Below, piece after piece: positions 44,060 through 53,269 of a stretch of DNA of 64,000 nt (positions are counted from its first letter, which is position 1; each line of letters begins with the position of its first letter). The stretch spans positions 62,001 to 126,000 of the forward strand of contig CAIYYN010000037.1 in the NCBI GenBank assembly GCA_903930435.1, given 5' to 3'. Source of the DNA: an uncultured Hyphomicrobiales bacterium (GTDB lineage: Bacteria; Pseudomonadota; Alphaproteobacteria; Rhizobiales; Ancalomicrobiaceae). The notes below the pieces were generated by a model that was not told the origin of the DNA, did no database searches, and saw only the letters and a program-made list of their open reading frames with translations. The position numbers and the translations under genes are program-made.

Positions 44060-45802
44060 TTAATTGGTCAGGTAGGTCTTGGGGTCGACCGGCTTCTGAC
44101 CCTTGCGCAATTCGAAATGCAGCTGCGGCTGCGTGACGCTGCCGGTGGCACCGGCCCGGGCGATGATCTGCCCGCGTGTCACCTTGTCACCCTTGTTCAC
44201 GAGCAGGTCGCTGGCGTGGGCATAGACCGTGACCCAACCATCCGGATGCTTGACGAGGACGACATTACCGTAGCCCTTCAACTCATTGCCCGAATAGATT
44301 ACTTCGCCGTCCTCGGCGGACTTCACGGACGTTCCCTCGGGGACAGCGAGATTGATGCCGTCGTTACGGGCACCGTTCGCCGTCGCACCGAAGCTTTCGA
44401 TGACACGCCCGCGAACCGGCCACCGGAAGGACGGCTGCTTGTTCGGATCGACACGCGGTGTGTCGACGGAGGGCTTGGGCTCCTGAGCGACGGCAACAAT
44501 CGGCTCACTGGCAGGTGTTGCGGCCGCAGTCACGGTCTTCTGCTCCTGCGGCTTGGCAGCCGCAACCTGCGCAATCGGCTTCGGCGGGGCAACGGGTGCC
44601 GCGGAGGCTGTTGCGACCGGAGTGGTGGGCGATGTTGTCGCAGGCGATGTCACCGCTTCAGCAACGTGCCGACCGGGAACAACAGGCAGAGCAATCTTCT
44701 GACCGGGCTTCAGCACCGCATCACCACCCAGATGATTGGCTGCTTCCAGTTTCTGAAGGGGTATCCCATAGGTCCGGGCGATTGATTCCAGCGACTCGCC
44801 ATGACGGACGATGTGTTCGCCTGCCTTCGGCAACTGCTCAACGGGTGCAGGCTGGGAGGCCACATGGACAGGCGCTGCCGGTGCAGCGGCCTGTTGATCT
44901 CCATGATAGACATAGGTCGGAATCAGAATCTGCTGGCCAGGCTGTACGCGGGTCGCATCGGCGAAGTTGTTGGCTGTCATGATGGCAACAACCGGAACAC
45001 CATAGCGCTGTGACAGGGATGAGATCGACTCACCCTGCTTCAGCGTCACATAGGTTCCACCCACCGACGACCAGTTCGATGCGAGTTGGCGTGCTTCGGG
45101 ATGGGGTGCCTGCGCAGGCGTCGCAGGCGCGGGATGTTGCGGAGGCTGGATGGTCGCGACCACCGGTGCCGGCATCTTCGGCTGCGCAATTGGCATCACA
45201 GGCTGACTGGCGGTCGATCCCGTTGTCGCTGGAGCAGCGACGCGCGACGGAGCTGCTTGCACCGGCAACGGCTGCGGCATTGGTTGAGCAACGGCAACCT
45301 TCGGGCGCGCATTGACGGCACTCGGTCCGGTCTGAAGCACGATCTGTTGCTGAGGCTGCGCGGGCGGCATCGGCTGCGGCGCGGGCTTTGCCATCGCAAG
45401 CGGCTTCAGCGGTGCCGGATAAACCGGCGCCGCCTGAGACTGGTATGTAGGTGCCTGATAAGACGGCTGTTGCGGGTATGACTGCGGCTGGGAATAGACG
45501 GGTTGCTGATACGTTGGCGGCGCAGCCTGCGGCGACTGCCACGGACGCCCATACCATGGCTCTGGCTGAGGCTGGGCATAACCCGGTTGAACCGATCCCG
45601 TCGTGTCGGCACGATAGCGATTCTGACCCTGATACTGAGGACTACCGAGATAGGCTTGCTGATTTGCCGTTGCGGGGGCATACCCCGGTCCATCCCCAAA
45701 TCGTGAGGAGTCCGAGCATCCTGCAACTGTGGCAGATGCGACCGCAATCACGGCCATTTGCACTGCCCTTGAAGACCGCCACTCAGAGACTTTGGCACGC
45801 AT
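44060..45802 (-). CDS. NlpD/DipM-like lipoprotein with two LysM and a degenerate LytM domain
   Basis: 580 residues from ATG 45802 (GTG 45814 also possible). Lipobox VAGCSD after MAVIAVASAT. A long Pro/Gln/Tyr-rich low-complexity region (about residues 30-230) is followed by LysM 1 (YVTLKQGESISSLSQRYGVP), LysM 2 (HIVRHGESLESIARTYGIPL), an Ala/Pro linker and a C-terminal M23/LytM domain. In the LytM domain the first zinc-ligand His is replaced (GARNDGINLAVPEG), while YAHASD and LHFELR remain. That pattern matches amidase activators such as NlpD and DipM rather than active endopeptidases. Likely role: septal peptidoglycan splitting through amidase activation at the outer membrane. Confidence 0.9.
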   Translation of the reverse strand: MRAKVSEWRSSRAVQMAVIAVASATVAGCSDSSRFGDGPGYAPATANQQAYLGSPQYQGQNRYRADTTGSVQPGYAQPQPEPWYGRPWQSPQAAPPTYQQPVYSQPQSYPQQPSYQAPTYQSQAAPVYPAPLKPLAMAKPAPQPMPPAQPQQQIVLQTGPSAVNARPKVAVAQPMPQPLPVQAAPSRVAAPATTGSTASQPVMPIAQPKMPAPVVATIQPPQHPAPATPAQAPHPEARQLASNWSSVGGTYVTLKQGESISSLSQRYGVPVVAIMTANNFADATRVQPGQQILIPTYVYHGDQQAAAPAAPVHVASQPAPVEQLPKAGEHIVRHGESLESIARTYGIPLQKLEAANHLGGDAVLKPGQKIALPVVPGRHVAEAVTSPATTSPTTPVATASAAPVAPPKPIAQVAAAKPQEQKTVTAAATPASEPIVAVAQEPKPSVDTPRVDPNKQPSFRWPVRGRVIESFGATANGARNDGINLAVPEGTSVKSAEDGEVIYSGNELKGYGNVVLVKHPDGWVTVYAHASDLLVNKGDKVTRGQIIARAGATGSVTQPQLHFELRKGQKPVDPKTYLTN

Positions 45803-46091
45803 CGCTACACTCACGGCATACTGAAAACTGTGTTCGATGCCAGTAAGCGCTTGTAACGTTGATAAATCTTTAAACCCATGGTCAACGGAGAATGTTTTCT
45901 CGCCAAACCGGGCCCATGTGGTAGGCTGAATGAAGGTTTTCCGCCATTTCGAATGGTAAACGGCTGAAAGAATTCGTGTTGGATCGAATTCGGCTCCGGA
46001 AAGACCAGATCAGACCGGTGTTAACACATTGAAGGAAATTCGACACAGCGACGCAATTAACCGTTCACCAAACTGCTGAATTGATTGAAAG

Positions 46092-47408
46092 ATGCCGCCA
46101 TCAGACGCACCGCCAACGTCGACAATCTGCCGAGATTGCTTGCGGGCCCTTTCCAGCCAGACAGACCGGCGCACGAGCCTGTTTCGCTGTCCGGCTTGCG
46201 GGAGTCCACGGATCGTCTCTCACCCCGAACTGATGGACCTGACGGTCGCGCATGTCGACTGCGACGCCTTTTACGCATCGGTGGAAAAGCGCGACAACCC
46301 GCAACTCCGTGACAGGCCGGTCATCGTAGGCGGTGGCGGACGGCGGGGTGTCGTTTCCACTGCCTGCTACATCGCCCGAATTCGCGGCGTCAAATCGGCC
46401 ATGCCGATGTACAAGGCACTAGACGCCTGCCCCGACGCCGTGGTCATTTCGCCGAACATGGCCAAATATTCAGCAGTCGGTCGAGACATCCGACGATTGA
46501 TGCTCGAACTGACGCCGCTCGTCGAACCAATATCCATCGATGAAGCGTTTCTCGATCTCTCGGGAACGGAAATGCTCCATGGTGCAGCCCCTGCCCTCAC
46601 CCTTGCACGGCTCGCAGCCAAGGTGGAAACCGAAATCGGCATCACGCTGTCGGTTGGCCTTGGAGCCAACAAGTTCCTGGCCAAAATTGCGTCGGATCTC
46701 GATAAGCCACGGGGTTATGCAGTGATCGGGGCGCGCGAAGCGCGTGATTTTCTGGCGGATAAATCGGTTTCCCTCATCTGGGGCGTCGGAAAGGCGCTGC
46801 AGTCGCAACTCGCAGCCAACGGGATCACCAGGATTGGCCAGCTTCAAGGCATGGATGAAACCGACCTGATGAAGCGCTATGGTGCGATGGGGAAACGGCT
46901 GGCAAAACTATCCATTGGCGAAGATGTCCGTCGGGTTTCGCCGGACCGTGAAACCAAAAGCGTTTCGGCGGAAACCACATTTGAAACCGATATCGGGGAC
47001 CTCGGGACACTCGACCCGATCTTGCGGCGCCTGTCAGAAACCGTATCTGCGCGTTTGAAGACAGCCGGGATCGGTGGACACACCGTCGTCTTGAAACTGA
47101 AGACTCCGGACTTCAAAACCATCACACGAAACCGTCAATTGAACGATCCAACCCGGCTTGCCGACCGCATCTGGCGAACCGGACACCAGATGCTGAGCAA
47201 GGAACTGGAGGGAAAGCGGTTTCGTCTGATCGGGATCGGCGTGACAGATCTCTGCGATGCCGATCTTTGCGATCCGCCTGACCTCGTCGACGAAGTAGCC
47301 GCAAAGTGGGCCAAGGCGGAATCGGCAATGGACAAGCTGCGCGGGAAGTTCGGCAAGGACGCGGTGAACGTTGGCATGCTCATGAAGCACGACAGGCCAA
47401 AGACCTGA
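46092..47408 (+). CDS. dinB: DNA polymerase IV (DinB) with N-terminal zinc-ribbon-like extension
   Basis: 438 residues. Y-family translesion polymerase: [51 protein letters not shown] (catalytic Asp-Glu), [20 protein letters not shown] and the little-finger domain [10 protein letters not shown]. The first 45 residues add CRDCL ... [17 protein letters not shown], a four-cysteine zinc-ribbon-like module seen in many Rhizobiales DinB proteins. The C-terminus ends [13 protein letters not shown], without an obvious beta-clamp QL[SD]LF motif. A GAAAG precedes ATG 46092. No lexA-type box was recognised upstream. Confidence 0.94.
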   Translation: MPPSDAPPTSTICRDCLRALSSQTDRRTSLFRCPACGSPRIVSHPELMDLTVAHVDCDAFYASVEKRDNPQLRDRPVIVGGGGRRGVVSTACYIARIRGVKSAMPMYKALDACPDAVVISPNMAKYSAVGRDIRRLMLELTPLVEPISIDEAFLDLSGTEMLHGAAPALTLARLAAKVETEIGITLSVGLGANKFLAKIASDLDKPRGYAVIGAREARDFLADKSVSLIWGVGKALQSQLAANGITRIGQLQGMDETDLMKRYGAMGKRLAKLSIGEDVRRVSPDRETKSVSAETTFETDIGDLGTLDPILRRLSETVSARLKTAGIGGHTVVLKLKTPDFKTITRNRQLNDPTRLADRIWRTGHQMLSKELEGKRFRLIGIGVTDLCDADLCDPPDLVDEVAAKWAKAESAMDKLRGKFGKDAVNVGMLMKHDRPKT

Positions 47409-47493
47409 GGAGCACGAGATTCAAAGCTCGATTGGATGCAGGCGGTCGCGTTCGAGACATGGCCTGGTAGGCATTATCACCGCCCTCAATGGA

Positions 47494-48372
47494 TCATTCG
47501 CACCGTCTGGTATCGACCGGCTTCAAATCGATCAGCCGCCCCTCAAGTGCGAAGTCTCCGTAATCCAGCTTCATGTGGCGGGTAACGCCGTTCGCGTAGA
47601 GGATAAACGACAGCTGATAGTCGGGCTCGGATTCGCCGGCCCCTTCGCGCTTGCTTGCATCAAAGTATGAGACCGTGACAGGCCAGCGCCGCACGTCCTT
47701 GAGCACAGCCGTATCGGCCGCCGGTTCGTCAGCAGACGTATCCGTCAACGGAAGCTCGGCCCCAATGACCGACGTCGTGAGATCGATCTTATTCCCACCC
47801 TCGGACCCATCATAAAGCTTGATTTCGACGATCTTGTCGCCGGACTTCGCGGCTTCGATCAATCGAGCCAGATGTTGGGTTGGGAAAAGCGCATCGCCGG
47901 GGATCTTGACCTTGTCGACCTTCGGCTTGGTCAGAGCGACATCGATGTCAGCTTCCTTTCGTGCCGCAATTCCCTTGGAATCCTCGGTCAGGACGGATGA
48001 GACAAATGTCTGGTTCACAAAATCAAAGCTGGTCCCCGGACCGTCTTCAAAAGACGATGTTCGCATGTCCGACACTTTTATGTCGCCATCCTCGGTTTCA
48101 ATGCGCGTGACAAACCTGAATTGCGTTGAAAATCCTTCACAAACGCTACCGGTAAATTCGTAGACAAGGCGTCCCTCGACCTTGTTGATCGCTGAGCCCT
48201 GCTTCTGACCAGATAGGTGCAATTCGTAAACACCGCGATGCGCGAACAACGTCTTGATCGTCGTGGTCAGGTCGGGCACGGAAGCCGATGACGCGACAGC
48301 GGATGAACTGATAGCGACGGCGCCCAGCAAACCAACGGATGTCAGTTTCCACAAAGTCAATGCCTGCCTCAT
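47494..48372 (-). CDS. eipB: EipB-family cell envelope integrity protein (DUF1849)
   Basis: About 292 residues (ATG 48372; ATG 48393 is possible). A Sec signal (WKLTSVGLLGAVAISSSAVA) leads to a periplasmic beta-spiral domain. HRGVYELHLSGQKQGSAINK near the N-terminus is the family hallmark. Two cysteines, about 78 (GSVCEGF) and 291 (penultimate residue), correspond to the conserved disulphide of Brucella EipB. EipB is required for envelope integrity in Brucella; by homology the same is expected here. Convergent with dinB and divergent from the RidA gene. Confidence 0.88.
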   Translation of the reverse strand: MRQALTLWKLTSVGLLGAVAISSSAVASSASVPDLTTTIKTLFAHRGVYELHLSGQKQGSAINKVEGRLVYEFTGSVCEGFSTQFRFVTRIETEDGDIKVSDMRTSSFEDGPGTSFDFVNQTFVSSVLTEDSKGIAARKEADIDVALTKPKVDKVKIPGDALFPTQHLARLIEAAKSGDKIVEIKLYDGSEGGNKIDLTTSVIGAELPLTDTSADEPAADTAVLKDVRRWPVTVSYFDASKREGAGESEPDYQLSFILYANGVTRHMKLDYGDFALEGRLIDLKPVDTRRCE

Positions 48373-48599
48373 TTTGCCGCCGTCAATCCACATCGTCGAA
48401 ACACCATTACAGCACGTTGCATCGCATGATGGATAGGGAACGTGCCGAGGTCAACCGACCTTCGTGGAACTGGTCCTTTGAGGCTGGCGAAACACGACAG
48501 GCTCTTTCCAAAATTAACATTGGGTTCATCCGGCGCATCCGTTGATAAACAAACGATTCTCCGCCATGAAAGTGCTCACATGAACAGTGAGGTAGTGAG

Positions 48600-49058
48600 A
48601 TGAACTCCATTGACGCCCGTCTTGCCGAACTTGGTATAAGCTTGCCGACGCCCCCCCTTCCAGTCGCCAACTACGTGCCTGCGGTCCAATGCGGCAACAC
48701 GCTCTATATTTCCGGGCAGATCTCACGGCTGGGTGACGACACCTACGCAGGAACGTTGGGCCTGAATGTCGACATCGAGACCGGAGCGAAGGCGGCGCGT
48801 GCATCTGCGATCAACCTGCTGGCGCAAGTCAAAGCCTATCTCGGCGATTTCGATCGCCTGGTCCGGGTCGTCAAGCTCACAGGATTTGTGAACTCGACCG
48901 CCGAATTCTGCGACCATCCGAAGGTGGTCAACGGAGCGTCCGATCTCATGGTGGAAGTGCTCGGAGATGCCGGACGACATGCCCGCTCTGCGGTCGGAGT
49001 AGCAGCGCTCCCGATGGGTGTTGCCGTCGAAGTCGAAGGCATCTTCGAAATTCGCTGA
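48600..49058 (+). CDS. RidA family protein (YjgF/YER057c, atypical subgroup)
   Basis: 152 residues. The RidA fold: LGISLPTPPLPVANYVPAV, LYISGQISRLG, AINLLAQVKAYLGDFDRLVR, RVVKLTGFVNSTAEFCDHPK and GRHARSAVGVAALPMGVAVE ending VEGIFEIR. RidA deaminates reactive enamines and imines; the catalytic Arg in RSAVGVAALP is present. The YjgF_endoribonc-like long N-terminus fits a Rid subgroup other than archetypal RidA. GAGGTAGTGAG precedes ATG 48600. It is 24 bases from the GDPD gene, probably one operon. Confidence 0.9.
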   Translation: MNSIDARLAELGISLPTPPLPVANYVPAVQCGNTLYISGQISRLGDDTYAGTLGLNVDIETGAKAARASAINLLAQVKAYLGDFDRLVRVVKLTGFVNSTAEFCDHPKVVNGASDLMVEVLGDAGRHARSAVGVAALPMGVAVEVEGIFEIR

Positions 49059-49082
49059 TCGCGATGAAGGGAATTCGCCTCG

Positions 49083-49847
49083 ATGGCTAACCGACCCGAC
49101 TGGTTGACTGCCCGACCGATCGCACATCGTGGATTTCATGATGCCACAAGCGGCGTTATCGAAAATACGCTCAGCGCCGTCACGGCTGCCACGCAGCGTA
49201 ACTTTGCCATCGAGGTTGATGTCCAACTGTCTCGAGATGGCGAGGCAATGGTCTATCATGATGGAAATCTTGCCAGACTGACCGGTCACAACGCCCTGAT
49301 TGATGACCTGACTGTGGAACAACTTCAATCATTGCAGATAAAAGGTACCTCGGACCGCATTCCAACCTTGTGGGATACCCTTCAGGTTATCGACGGGCGG
49401 GTGCCCATCTTTATCGAGATCAAGAACGATGATCCGATCCGCCCCGACGAGCACCTGGTGAACAGGACCCTTCAGGTCTTGTCGGTCTATCAAGGACCTG
49501 CAGCCGTCATGTCCTTCGATCCAGGGGTCGTGATGGCCGTAAAGCGGCTGGAACCGAAGCTGCCGAGAGGCATCATCGCCGACAACACGACAGATCTGAA
49601 ATATTACGGACACCTGAGTGTGCGGGAGCGGGCAAGCCGGCGAAACCTGTTGCATTGGTTCAAGACACAGCCTGATTTTGTCGCCTATCGCATCAAGGAC
49701 CTTCCCGCTCCCGGGCCTGCAATTGCGCGTGCTTTCTTCAATTGCCCCATCATGACATGGACGGTCAGGACCGAGCAGGATCGCCGCCGGGCATCAACCC
49801 ACGCGGACCAGATCATTTTTGAGGGGTTCAACCCCTATGGCGGCTGA
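49083..49847 (+). CDS. glycerophosphodiester phosphodiesterase
   Basis: 254 residues. Hydrolyses glycerophosphodiesters to glycerol-3-phosphate and an alcohol. The GDPD TIM barrel is evident: IAHRGFHDATSGVIENTLSA (catalytic His), AIEVDVQLSRDGEAMVYHDG (metal ligands and second His), PIFIEIKND, MSFDPGVVMAVKRLEP and the terminal MTWTVRTEQDRRRA. There is no signal peptide, so it is cytosolic, like UgpQ. GAAGGGA precedes ATG 49083. It follows the RidA gene closely. Confidence 0.93.
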   Translation: MANRPDWLTARPIAHRGFHDATSGVIENTLSAVTAATQRNFAIEVDVQLSRDGEAMVYHDGNLARLTGHNALIDDLTVEQLQSLQIKGTSDRIPTLWDTLQVIDGRVPIFIEIKNDDPIRPDEHLVNRTLQVLSVYQGPAAVMSFDPGVVMAVKRLEPKLPRGIIADNTTDLKYYGHLSVRERASRRNLLHWFKTQPDFVAYRIKDLPAPGPAIARAFFNCPIMTWTVRTEQDRRRASTHADQIIFEGFNPYGG

Positions 49848-50013
49848 TCTGTTCAGCTAATATCCAGAGGTTAAAGGCTCTTTTGAATCGAGACAGAGGG
49901 GGCGAAACGTCAGGTAAAGGGCTTGCTGCTCGCTCCCATACCTTGTTGTTTCGGTGGGATGCGCTACCTTCGCTCTCTGAAACTCATCACGGTAGACCAG
50001 TTGTCAGGCATTC

Positions 50014-51255
50014 ATGACCGAAAGCACAGCCGTTCTGCACGTCGAAACAAGTCTGCGCACCATTTCCCGCGATGCATGGGACGCTTGCGCAAATCCCGGC
50101 TGGCTTCTCGGTGCGAGCGGCCCGCAACGCATCGCCGATGTGCCGGCCCCGGAAATCGGGCACTATAATCCTTTCATTTCCCATGATTTTCTGTGGAGCC
50201 TTGAGGAGTCCGGGTCAGCGACGGCCAGAACGGGATGGGCGGCAAGACATATCGTCCTCAAGGGTGCCGACGAACGCCCGCTCGGACTTGTTCCGTGTTA
50301 CCTGAAGTCACACAGCCAGGGTGAATATGTCTTTGACCACGGCTGGGCAAACGCTTTCGAGCGTGCTGGCGGGCGCTATTATCCGAAACTTCAGGTCTCG
50401 GTGCCGTTTACGCCTGCGTCAGGGCCGAGACTCCTCATGCGGCCAGATGCGCCTGTTGCGACCCGCGAGACCCTGATTGCCGGACTTCAGACGCTTGCTT
50501 TGCAGGGTGGTGCATCCTCAGTTCACGCCACATTTCTGAATGATGGCGACACCGCGCTGTTCGAGGAGTCCGGTTGGTTGCTGCGCACGGACCAGCAGTT
50601 TCACTGGCATAACCGTGACTATCGGGATTTTGACGACTTTCTGGAAGCCTTCGCCAGTCGCAAACGCAAGCAGGTCAAGCGCGAACGTCGCGAAGCCACG
50701 GCAAATGGTATCGAGATCCGCTGGCTTACCGGTGCCGACATTACCGAAGCCGACTGGGATACATTCTTCACGTTCTACATGGATACCGGTGCCCGTAAAT
50801 GGGGAAGACCCTATCTGAACCGACAGTTCTTTTCGCTGCTTGGTCAGCGCATGGCTTCGGCAGTTTTGCTCGTCTTTGCGTATCGGGCAGGTCGTCCGAT
50901 CGCAGGCGCACTCAATCTGATCGGATCTGACACATTATATGGACGCTATTGGGGGGCAATCGAGGAACACCCATTTCTTCATTTCGAGGTTTGCTATCAT
51001 CAAGCCGTTGAATTCGCGCTAAAAAAGGGCCTGAAACGGGTCGAAGCCGGTGCTCAGGGCGATCATAAGCTGGCACGCGGCTACCTGCCTGTGACAACGC
51101 GGTCGGCGCATTTCATCACCGATCCCGGCCTTCGGCAGGCTGTTGCAAGACACCTTGTGCATGAACGGGCGCAGGTCGAGGCGATGCAGGAAATTCTGAC
51201 TGAGGCTGCCCCTTTCCGTCGCAACCTGGATATGGCAGAACCCGCCGGAGACTGA
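50014..51255 (+). CDS. COG3146 GNAT-like acyltransferase (FemAB-related)
   Basis: 413 residues. NPFISHDFLWSLEESGSATA at about 50-70, YVFDHGWANAFERAGGRYYP, KLQVSVPFTPASGPRLL, KRKQVKRERREATANGIEIR and HFEVCYHQAVEFALKKGLKR are characteristic of the GNAT/peptidogalycan-type COG3146 family, conserved but uncharacterised. The fold is related to FemAB aminoacyltransferases and other double-GNAT enzymes. No signal peptide. ATG 50014 follows a CAGG. It is 24 bases before the HIT gene, and this pairing is frequent in Rhizobiales. Confidence 0.87.
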   Translation: MTESTAVLHVETSLRTISRDAWDACANPGWLLGASGPQRIADVPAPEIGHYNPFISHDFLWSLEESGSATARTGWAARHIVLKGADERPLGLVPCYLKSHSQGEYVFDHGWANAFERAGGRYYPKLQVSVPFTPASGPRLLMRPDAPVATRETLIAGLQTLALQGGASSVHATFLNDGDTALFEESGWLLRTDQQFHWHNRDYRDFDDFLEAFASRKRKQVKRERREATANGIEIRWLTGADITEADWDTFFTFYMDTGARKWGRPYLNRQFFSLLGQRMASAVLLVFAYRAGRPIAGALNLIGSDTLYGRYWGAIEEHPFLHFEVCYHQAVEFALKKGLKRVEAGAQGDHKLARGYLPVTTRSAHFITDPGLRQAVARHLVHERAQVEAMQEILTEAAPFRRNLDMAEPAGD

Positions 51256-51279
51256 AACCACGTTTCGATGAGGACGCAC

Positions 51280-51702
51280 ATGCGCGACGCCTATGATACC
51301 AACAACGTCTTCGCGAAAATTCTGCGGGGCGAACTACCGGCGTTCAAGGTTCATGAAGATGACCTGACCCTCGCCTTCATGGATATCATGCCAGCCGCCG
51401 ACGGACACGTTCTTGTCATTCCCAAGGGACCTTACCGGACCCTGATCGACTGCCCCGATGACGTTCTGCAGGCCCTGATTGTCACGGCTCGCAAGGTGGC
51501 TATCGCCGCCGAGAAGGCCTTTGAGGCGGACGGAATCACGCTGATGCAGTTTTCAGAAGCTGCAGGCGGGCAGGAAGTCTTTCACATCCATTTCCATGTT
51601 GTGCCACGCAAGTCAGGCGTCGCCATGCGCCCTTTGCCGCGAAGCTTCGCGGACAAGGCTCTGCTGCAAAGTCATGCAGACAAGATCCGCAACGCCCTGT
51701 GA
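51280..51702 (+). CDS. HIT family nucleotide hydrolase/transferase
   Basis: 140 residues from ATG 51280, preceded by GAGGACG; a start four codons earlier is possible. The Hint-type HIT protein shows NVFAKILRGELPAFKVHEDD, LAFMDIMPAADGHVLVIPKG and the histidine triad HIHFHVVPR. It acts on nucleoside phosphoramidates or AMP conjugates; the exact substrate is unknown. Follows the COG3146 gene in the same direction; convergent with the kinase-USP gene 63 bases away. Confidence 0.93.
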   Translation: MRDAYDTNNVFAKILRGELPAFKVHEDDLTLAFMDIMPAADGHVLVIPKGPYRTLIDCPDDVLQALIVTARKVAIAAEKAFEADGITLMQFSEAAGGQEVFHIHFHVVPRKSGVAMRPLPRSFADKALLQSHADKIRNAL

Positions 51703-51765
51703 TATCGCCGCGCGTTTCGCTCGCCGTGAACGCGCTTTGCTGAGGGATATGTCACGAAAAACTGA

Positions 51766-53229
51766 TCAGGGCGATTCAGCCTCTTCAGGCAACTCGGACT
51801 GATCCGTTTCCCCACCGGCACGCAATCGCACGACTGTGACGGTGCACGGAGCTCCGGCAACGACCTTGGACGACACACTTCCTAGGTGTCGCCGCAGTGT
51901 CGACGAACTGCGTGCCCCCATGACGATGTGATCGATGCTGTTGTTGACGACATAGTCCAGAATGGTCGCACCCGCATCGACGCCTTCAAGAACGTGATAG
52001 GAGATCGTGTCATCATCCGAGGCGAGCGGACGTGCCCATTCCTTCAGCGCCACGAGACGCCCGTGATAGGCGGAACGCCCCTCGGAATCATGCAAGGGAT
52101 CTTCACCGATCACCTTGGACTTGAGCACCGTCACGCACGCCAATCGCGCGAATGGCTCAGCTTCCAGAGCGCGCCTGACATAAAGCCGAACCGATTCCGC
52201 CAGTTGATCCGAGCCATGGCTCAGATCAACCGCAGCCAGGATCACCGGTGCCAGCGCGAGATGCTGTGCCATGTTGCCTTGCTTCCGGCGCGGCTCCGGT
52301 GGTGGCTTTGCCCACCAGTTTCCGAGTCGTTCAAGCCAGCGCTTTGGCCGTCGTGTCAGACGTTCGGTCGGAACGACGCGGTCCGGATGGTTGAGATCAA
52401 ACAGGAGTTGGTCTGCCGTCGGATAGCGATTTTCGGGTTTGGGTTCGAGGCAGCGCAGGATAATTTCCGCAAGCCCTGGCGGAAGTACCGAGAGCTTGGG
52501 CGTCAAGGTCGCGAGATCGATGTCCATCCGCTGCTTGAGACCATGCGTCGTGACCGGCACCCCAAACGGGACAACGCCGCTGGCAAGTTCGAACAGGATC
52601 GCGCCGATCGCAAACAGGTCACTTGAAGGCTGAGAGCGATCGCCCACTGTCTGTTCAGGCGCCATATAGGCGGCTGAGCCGACCGGCAGGCGTGTCTCCT
52701 CGCCCATGAGGTCCGGCAATTCATCGTGACGGGCAAGTCCGAAATCAATCAGGACAGCGCCTCTCTTCGCCATGATGATATTGGCAGGCTTCAGATCGAG
52801 ATGAATCACGTGCTGGCGATGGATATCTGCCACCGCTCTCGTCATCAGCCGCCCCACCCGCAACACCTCTTCCGGACTCACAGGGACCCCGAGAAGCATC
52901 GAGGAAAGCGGCGCGCCCTCCACAAACTCCATCGCGATATAGGGGATCTTTGACAGGTCCCCGGTTGCGTAGACCTTCGGGACATGCGGCCCGTACAGGC
53001 GCTTCATGATCATTTCTTCAATTTCGAAGGCAACAATCGCAGCGACGTCGGATCCGGCAGAGATAAACGGAATTTTGAGTATGATCTCGGACCCGCCCGT
53101 TGACAGGGTGGAGTCGTCTGTCAGGTCAACCCGCCAGATTGAACCCATGCCGCCTGTAAAGATCCGTTCCTTCAGCCTGAATTGATCAATCTCGAGTCCG
53201 GGTGCCAGCACCCTGGGGCTATCAATCAT
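51766..53229 (-). CDS. Ser/Thr protein kinase fused to a universal stress protein domain
   Basis: 487 residues from ATG 53229, with AGGAGAAGG upstream (a TTG one codon earlier is in frame). N-terminal Hanks-type kinase, residues about 15-285: glycine loop FTGGMGSIWRVD, ATP lysine in EIILKIPF (about 52), catalytic HLDLKPANI (143-150), DFGLA (162-166) and activation-segment VGSAAYMAPEQT. A basic/aromatic linker (RRPKRWLERLGNWWAKPP) leads to a UspA domain (about 330-475) with PVILAAVDLSHGSDQL and the ATP-binding motif MGARSSSTLRRHLGSVSSKV. No membrane segment, so cytosolic. The metallophosphatase gene is 40 bases upstream on the same strand, suggesting a kinase-phosphatase pair. Confidence 0.92.
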   Translation of the reverse strand: MIDSPRVLAPGLEIDQFRLKERIFTGGMGSIWRVDLTDDSTLSTGGSEIILKIPFISAGSDVAAIVAFEIEEMIMKRLYGPHVPKVYATGDLSKIPYIAMEFVEGAPLSSMLLGVPVSPEEVLRVGRLMTRAVADIHRQHVIHLDLKPANIIMAKRGAVLIDFGLARHDELPDLMGEETRLPVGSAAYMAPEQTVGDRSQPSSDLFAIGAILFELASGVVPFGVPVTTHGLKQRMDIDLATLTPKLSVLPPGLAEIILRCLEPKPENRYPTADQLLFDLNHPDRVVPTERLTRRPKRWLERLGNWWAKPPPEPRRKQGNMAQHLALAPVILAAVDLSHGSDQLAESVRLYVRRALEAEPFARLACVTVLKSKVIGEDPLHDSEGRSAYHGRLVALKEWARPLASDDDTISYHVLEGVDAGATILDYVVNNSIDHIVMGARSSSTLRRHLGSVSSKVVAGAPCTVTVVRLRAGGETDQSELPEEAESP

Positions 53230-53269
53230 CAAGCCTTCTCCTGTCGCCGATCCTTCAGTGGATCGCTTA

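Noticed and set aside
43738-44060. Possible integrative element at tRNA-Lys
   Set aside because: No integrase, no duplicated tRNA 3' end and no composition change beside the tRNA were seen.
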